From positions 1 to 24,481 of the IMG/VR virus record IMGVR_UViG_3300042863_003494: a stretch of DNA of 24,481 nucleotides. One strand, given 5' to 3'. The translations under genes and the position numbers were made by a program. Positions 21,843 to 24,481 of the stretch are shown piece after piece; within the stretch, counting starts at the first letter, position 1, and each line of letters opens with the position of its first letter. The notes below the pieces were generated by a model. That model did not search any database, was not told the origin of the DNA, and was given only the letters and a program-made list of their open reading frames with translations. Source of the DNA: a virus.

Positions 21843-24296
21843 TTACGGCACAGTTTCCACTGTAATTAAGTCATAAATATCCCAAATTATTGGACCATTG
21901 CTTTCTCTGTTTAAGTTTGTCCCAGGAACCACATAAACATCTAGCACTCTATCAAATAAATCGACTTCTGTTCCCAAAATAAATCTAGTATTTCTTGTTG
22001 TTCCTTGAGGTACAGTTGCACTTAAAGTCTTGACTTCACCGAATGAGCCGTTTCTTGCTGTTACATATACTACAAGATCATTTTTGATAGTTGTATCTGT
22101 AGTTGTAGCAATGCCTGTAGCAGAACCATTAAGTCTTATGGCAGATGTTGATAAGTCGTCTACTTGAGGAACATAAACTGATAATCTTCTTGGCTCAAAT
22201 GAGATTCTGTTTGTAAGTGATATGCCTTTTCTTACAACTTCTCCTATGATGTTTCCATTATCTAAGTAACCTCTTGCTTCAAACCAAAGCGTTCCACCAG
22301 TGCCTGTCCAAGAAACTGCATTGTCTATTGAAGTTTTTGCAACTCCTGTGATTCCGCTTGTAGTTCTTGTAAACAAAGATGTTGTGCCTAAGGCTGTCGC
22401 AAAAGATTCTGGCTTATTTATCATTACATAATAAAAAGAATCTTCGACAACATTTACTCCAGTGTCAAACTTGACAGTGTATGTATTTGTGCCTTGTGCT
22501 ATGTCGCTATATCTTAAGTATGCTTGGCTACTCAAGATACCATTATAAGTAGGTGTAGAACCTGTTGCTGAAAATATTGAGAGTGCTAGTCCTGTGTTTC
22601 CTGTGCCTGAAGTCTGACCACCAGCATCATATAGTAACTTTAAGCTCACTCCACCAATATATGCATCTTCTTTAGCTTGGAAAAGAAATGCATTGAATCC
22701 ATTTACTAAAGATAAACTTGTATTGTCTGTGTATGATGGAATAGTATTGTAAGGTGGATATTGTATTTCGTCAATATTGGTTATTTTTCTTTCGTAAAGT
22801 TCGTCTGTAAGTCTAGGCTTTTTATAAATATTATAGAAAAGCACGTTTGATATTGCAGTCCCTGTCCAATTCAATTCAACAAAATAATTATTGCTTGTTG
22901 TATTTGAAGAAATTAGATTGGTATAGGTATTTGTTGACTCAACATACTCAGAACCAGTAATATTGTATACGGTAGAAACTCCATAAATCTGAGTTCCGCT
23001 ATGTAATGAAGACAAATAGTTTGAACAAGAATATGTAGCGGCTGTCAATCCTACAGCACTAAAACTTGATGTATTACCAACTGCCGAATTATATGTATTC
23101 AAGTCTCCTCTGAAAATAGCAAAAGTGTGTTGTAAATCTTGACCTGTTGTGTTGTAATATGCTTTTGCAAAATTATATGGAAACTCAAATCTTTCTAAGC
23201 CGCTAAAACTTAAACCCTTAGAATAATACTCATTAGGTCTGAATGGTTGAGTTGATAGTAATTCTCTAACAGTAAGCCCACTAATATTTGCAGTGTAAGT
23301 TATATAGTTAAATATGCCATTCATAAGTACACTCAGATACTCATTAGACTTATAACTTTGCAATAAACTCAATGTGTCGTTACAGCTTTGAATAATTAAG
23401 TTTTGATCTGCCGAAGTGCCTAAAATAGGATCGCTTGAAGTGGCTGTTGGCATATCAATTGCAGTTCTTGTGAAACCTGTTCCTGAAGAAATGACAACTG
23501 GGTTTTCAGGATTTTTGCACAAAACTTTTGCAATAGGTAACCAACTTTGTGGTAATGGTGGAAAATACTTAAAACCTGTAATATATTCCAACGCTTCTTC
23601 AACAGGAAATCCAGTTATGTATTTAAGTTTTGGTTGAAATATGAATGTGACTGTAGAATTTACATATACAGCATTAGGAAGAGTGCCAAACGAACTTCCA
23701 TTATAATACGCAGGATCAATAGTTAGTGCTGTTCTGTCATCATTGATACCAGAAAATGTTATGACAGAATTTCCTACTACTCCCTGTATTGGAAAGCCTA
23801 AATTTTCTGCTACATTTACATCATTTACATAAAGTATTGAAGTACCAGCAGCACAGTTTTGAGTCACTGTTGTAAAAAATAATTGCTTTGCTTTTTGTAC
23901 TTCTTCTAATGGTAATCCAATAGTAATCCCATACTTATAGCCATCTGAGCCAACAAAAGTATCAGAGTAATCTTTTGACCATTCTTTTCTTAATGGTATT
24001 TTTTGTGTTGTTGTTTGAAGCAAACTGCCATCATAAGCAACTTGCCCACCATTTATTGTTAAATAATATGGGTCACTACTCAAGCTGTACGTAAGTCCGA
24101 AACCTAAGGGATTTGTTTCCACAACTCCAAAAAATGGATATCCATTGTTTGCCAAATTCAACAGATTATTAATTTCAAAAATTGATGAGTTTGGCTGATT
24201 GAAATCTCCAAGTCCTAAACTTAAGGCATCATATATATTACCAGCAGTTTTTGATAACTCTAAGATAATTTCTTCTATTTTTGATGATATTGCCAT
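21843..24296 (-). CDS. Large putative phage tail/baseplate protein with FN3-like region
   Basis: An 817-residue virion-like protein. The N terminus is helical (KIEEIILELSKTAGNIYDAL), followed by long Ser/Thr/Gly/Asn-rich beta regions. Seen: a beta insert at about 148-205 beginning AAGTSILYVNDV, and a fibronectin-III-like stretch at about 435-525 with YFVELNWTGTAISNVLFYNI and YKKPRLTDELYERKITN. The C-terminal third has repeated beta strands with turns rich in Gly and Thr, as in adhesin or receptor-binding modules. No lysozyme or protease motif is seen. It could be a baseplate, tail spike or tail fibre-attachment protein. The start ATG follows the upstream stop by one base (TAAaATG), and GGTATAAT lies 8 bases before it inside the upstream coding sequence. 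Confidence 0.82.
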   Translation of the reverse strand: MAISSKIEEIILELSKTAGNIYDALSLGLGDFNQPNSSIFEINNLLNLANNGYPFFGVVETNPLGFGLTYSLSSDPYYLTINGGQVAYDGSLLQTTTQKIPLRKEWSKDYSDTFVGSDGYKYGITIGLPLEEVQKAKQLFFTTVTQNCAAGTSILYVNDVNVAENLGFPIQGVVGNSVITFSGINDDRTALTIDPAYYNGSSFGTLPNAVYVNSTVTFIFQPKLKYITGFPVEEALEYITGFKYFPPLPQSWLPIAKVLCKNPENPVVISSGTGFTRTAIDMPTATSSDPILGTSADQNLIIQSCNDTLSLLQSYKSNEYLSVLMNGIFNYITYTANISGLTVRELLSTQPFRPNEYYSKGLSFSGLERFEFPYNFAKAYYNTTGQDLQHTFAIFRGDLNTYNSAVGNTSSFSAVGLTAATYSCSNYLSSLHSGTQIYGVSTVYNITGSEYVESTNTYTNLISSNTTSNNYFVELNWTGTAISNVLFYNIYKKPRLTDELYERKITNIDEIQYPPYNTIPSYTDNTSLSLVNGFNAFLFQAKEDAYIGGVSLKLLYDAGGQTSGTGNTGLALSIFSATGSTPTYNGILSSQAYLRYSDIAQGTNTYTVKFDTGVNVVEDSFYYVMINKPESFATALGTTSLFTRTTSGITGVAKTSIDNAVSWTGTGGTLWFEARGYLDNGNIIGEVVRKGISLTNRISFEPRRLSVYVPQVDDLSTSAIRLNGSATGIATTTDTTIKNDLVVYVTARNGSFGEVKTLSATVPQGTTRNTRFILGTEVDLFDRVLDVYVVPGTNLNRESNGPIIWDIYDLITVETVP

Positions 24297-24297
24297 T

Positions 24298-24481
24298 TTA
24301 AATAATTATACCCAACTCATTTTGGATGTATGTTTCAAGTGCTTCTGGTAAACCCTCTTCAGATACTGACCAAAATGTCCTGAAGTCTGGATCCCAACCG
24401 GAATTGCCAACCCAGTTTGAAATAATAGATTTGACCAAACTATTTTGATTATTATATATTTCTAGAATTTGTTCATAATTT
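24298..24481 (-). CDS. C-terminal fragment of an upstream structural-operon gene, cut by window edge
   Basis: Only the last 60 residues are in the window, read on the minus strand from the right edge to a TAA at 24300-24298. Seen: EQILEIYNNQNSLVKS, NWVGNSGWDPDF, RTFWSVSEEGLPEAL and the end YIQNELGIII. It has no stop in frame across the window, ends one base before the 817-residue gene, and continues the same operon. It is too short to name; a tail or baseplate component is likely from position. Confidence 0.7.
   Translation of the reverse strand, partial: NYEQILEIYNNQNSLVKSIISNWVGNSGWDPDFRTFWSVSEEGLPEALETYIQNELGIII
24305..24312 (-). promoter_or_regulatory. GGTATAAT promoter-like element within the 3' end of the upstream gene
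   Basis: Read on the minus strand, GGTATAAT lies 8 bases before the ATG at 24296 and encodes part of the upstream gene's C terminus (Leu-Gly-Ile-Ile). It matches the shared octamer but departs from the six-base spacing, so it may be a true promoter with a 1-2 base leader or coincidence. Confidence 0.4.

Noticed and set aside
1-24481. tRNA genes, CRISPR arrays, insertion sequences or attachment sites
   Set aside because: All gaps are under about 65 bases. I saw no cloverleaf, repeat-spacer pattern, transposase motif or direct-repeat boundary by eye.

Overview
The window is AT-rich and gene-dense. Genes are separated by 0-60 bases or overlap by 1-8 bases, and no stretch longer than about 65 bases lacks a gene. 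It carries two kinds of cargo. Bases 1-18080 are almost entirely nucleotide-sugar and surface-glycan genes. Bases 18077-24481 are a minus-strand operon of beta-rich proteins that look like tail or baseplate components of a tailed bacteriophage. The most likely source is a large tailed phage (or prophage) of an aquatic bacterium, carrying a LPS/O-antigen-type sugar island next to its virion genes. This assignment is inference: no terminase, capsid or polymerase gene is visible here.

Layout. (1) 1-593 (+) is the C-terminal part of a 4-hydroxy-2-oxovalerate aldolase-like protein. (2) 7352-598 (-) is a nine-gene operon. In order of transcription it encodes a SDR epimerase/dehydratase, two GDP-fucose-synthase-like SDRs with altered catalytic residues, a minimal alpha/beta pair of thiamine-diphosphate E1-like proteins, a ColD-type PLP sugar 3-dehydratase (His in place of the PLP lysine), a RmlC-like cupin, a HldE-like sugar kinase and a Mpo1-like membrane protein. 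(3) 7414-8909 (+) holds two glycosyltransferase-like paralogues, the second degenerate. (4) 9311-8910 (-) is one small gene of unknown function. (5) 9350-15684 (+) is a six-gene operon: a RmlB-like dehydratase, a DRE-TIM aldolase, an acetolactate-synthase-like TPP enzyme, a Rossmann + PurF-like phosphoribosyltransferase fusion, a small HAD phosphatase and a SDR. (6) 15717-17263 (+) encodes a FkbM methyltransferase and a SDR. (7) 17271-18080 (+) is a third glycosyltransferase-like paralogue. (8) The minus-strand structural operon runs from beyond the right edge to 18077.

How the genes may work together. ColD-type dehydratases make 3,6-dideoxy-4-ketosugars. TPP enzymes of the YerE or E1 type can add a two-carbon unit to such ketosugars, and SDRs then reduce the product. 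One E1-like pair and one acetolactate-synthase-like enzyme, each in its own SDR-rich operon, suggest one or two branched-chain (or otherwise carbon-extended) deoxysugars. These could be used to remodel the host surface or decorate the virion. This is a hypothesis built on families and gene order.

The clearest non-coding signal is a promoter-like motif, (G)GTATAAT. At five transcription-unit starts (7414+, 9350+, 15717+, 17271+, 9311-) it lies exactly six bases before the start codon. That spacing would put the +1 base on the A of ATG, giving leaderless mRNAs. Two more copies lie 11 and 8 bases before the starts at 7352- and 24296-. Genes inside the operons lack it and instead overlap or abut their neighbours. 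No tRNA, rRNA, CRISPR array, insertion sequence or convincing terminator was seen.
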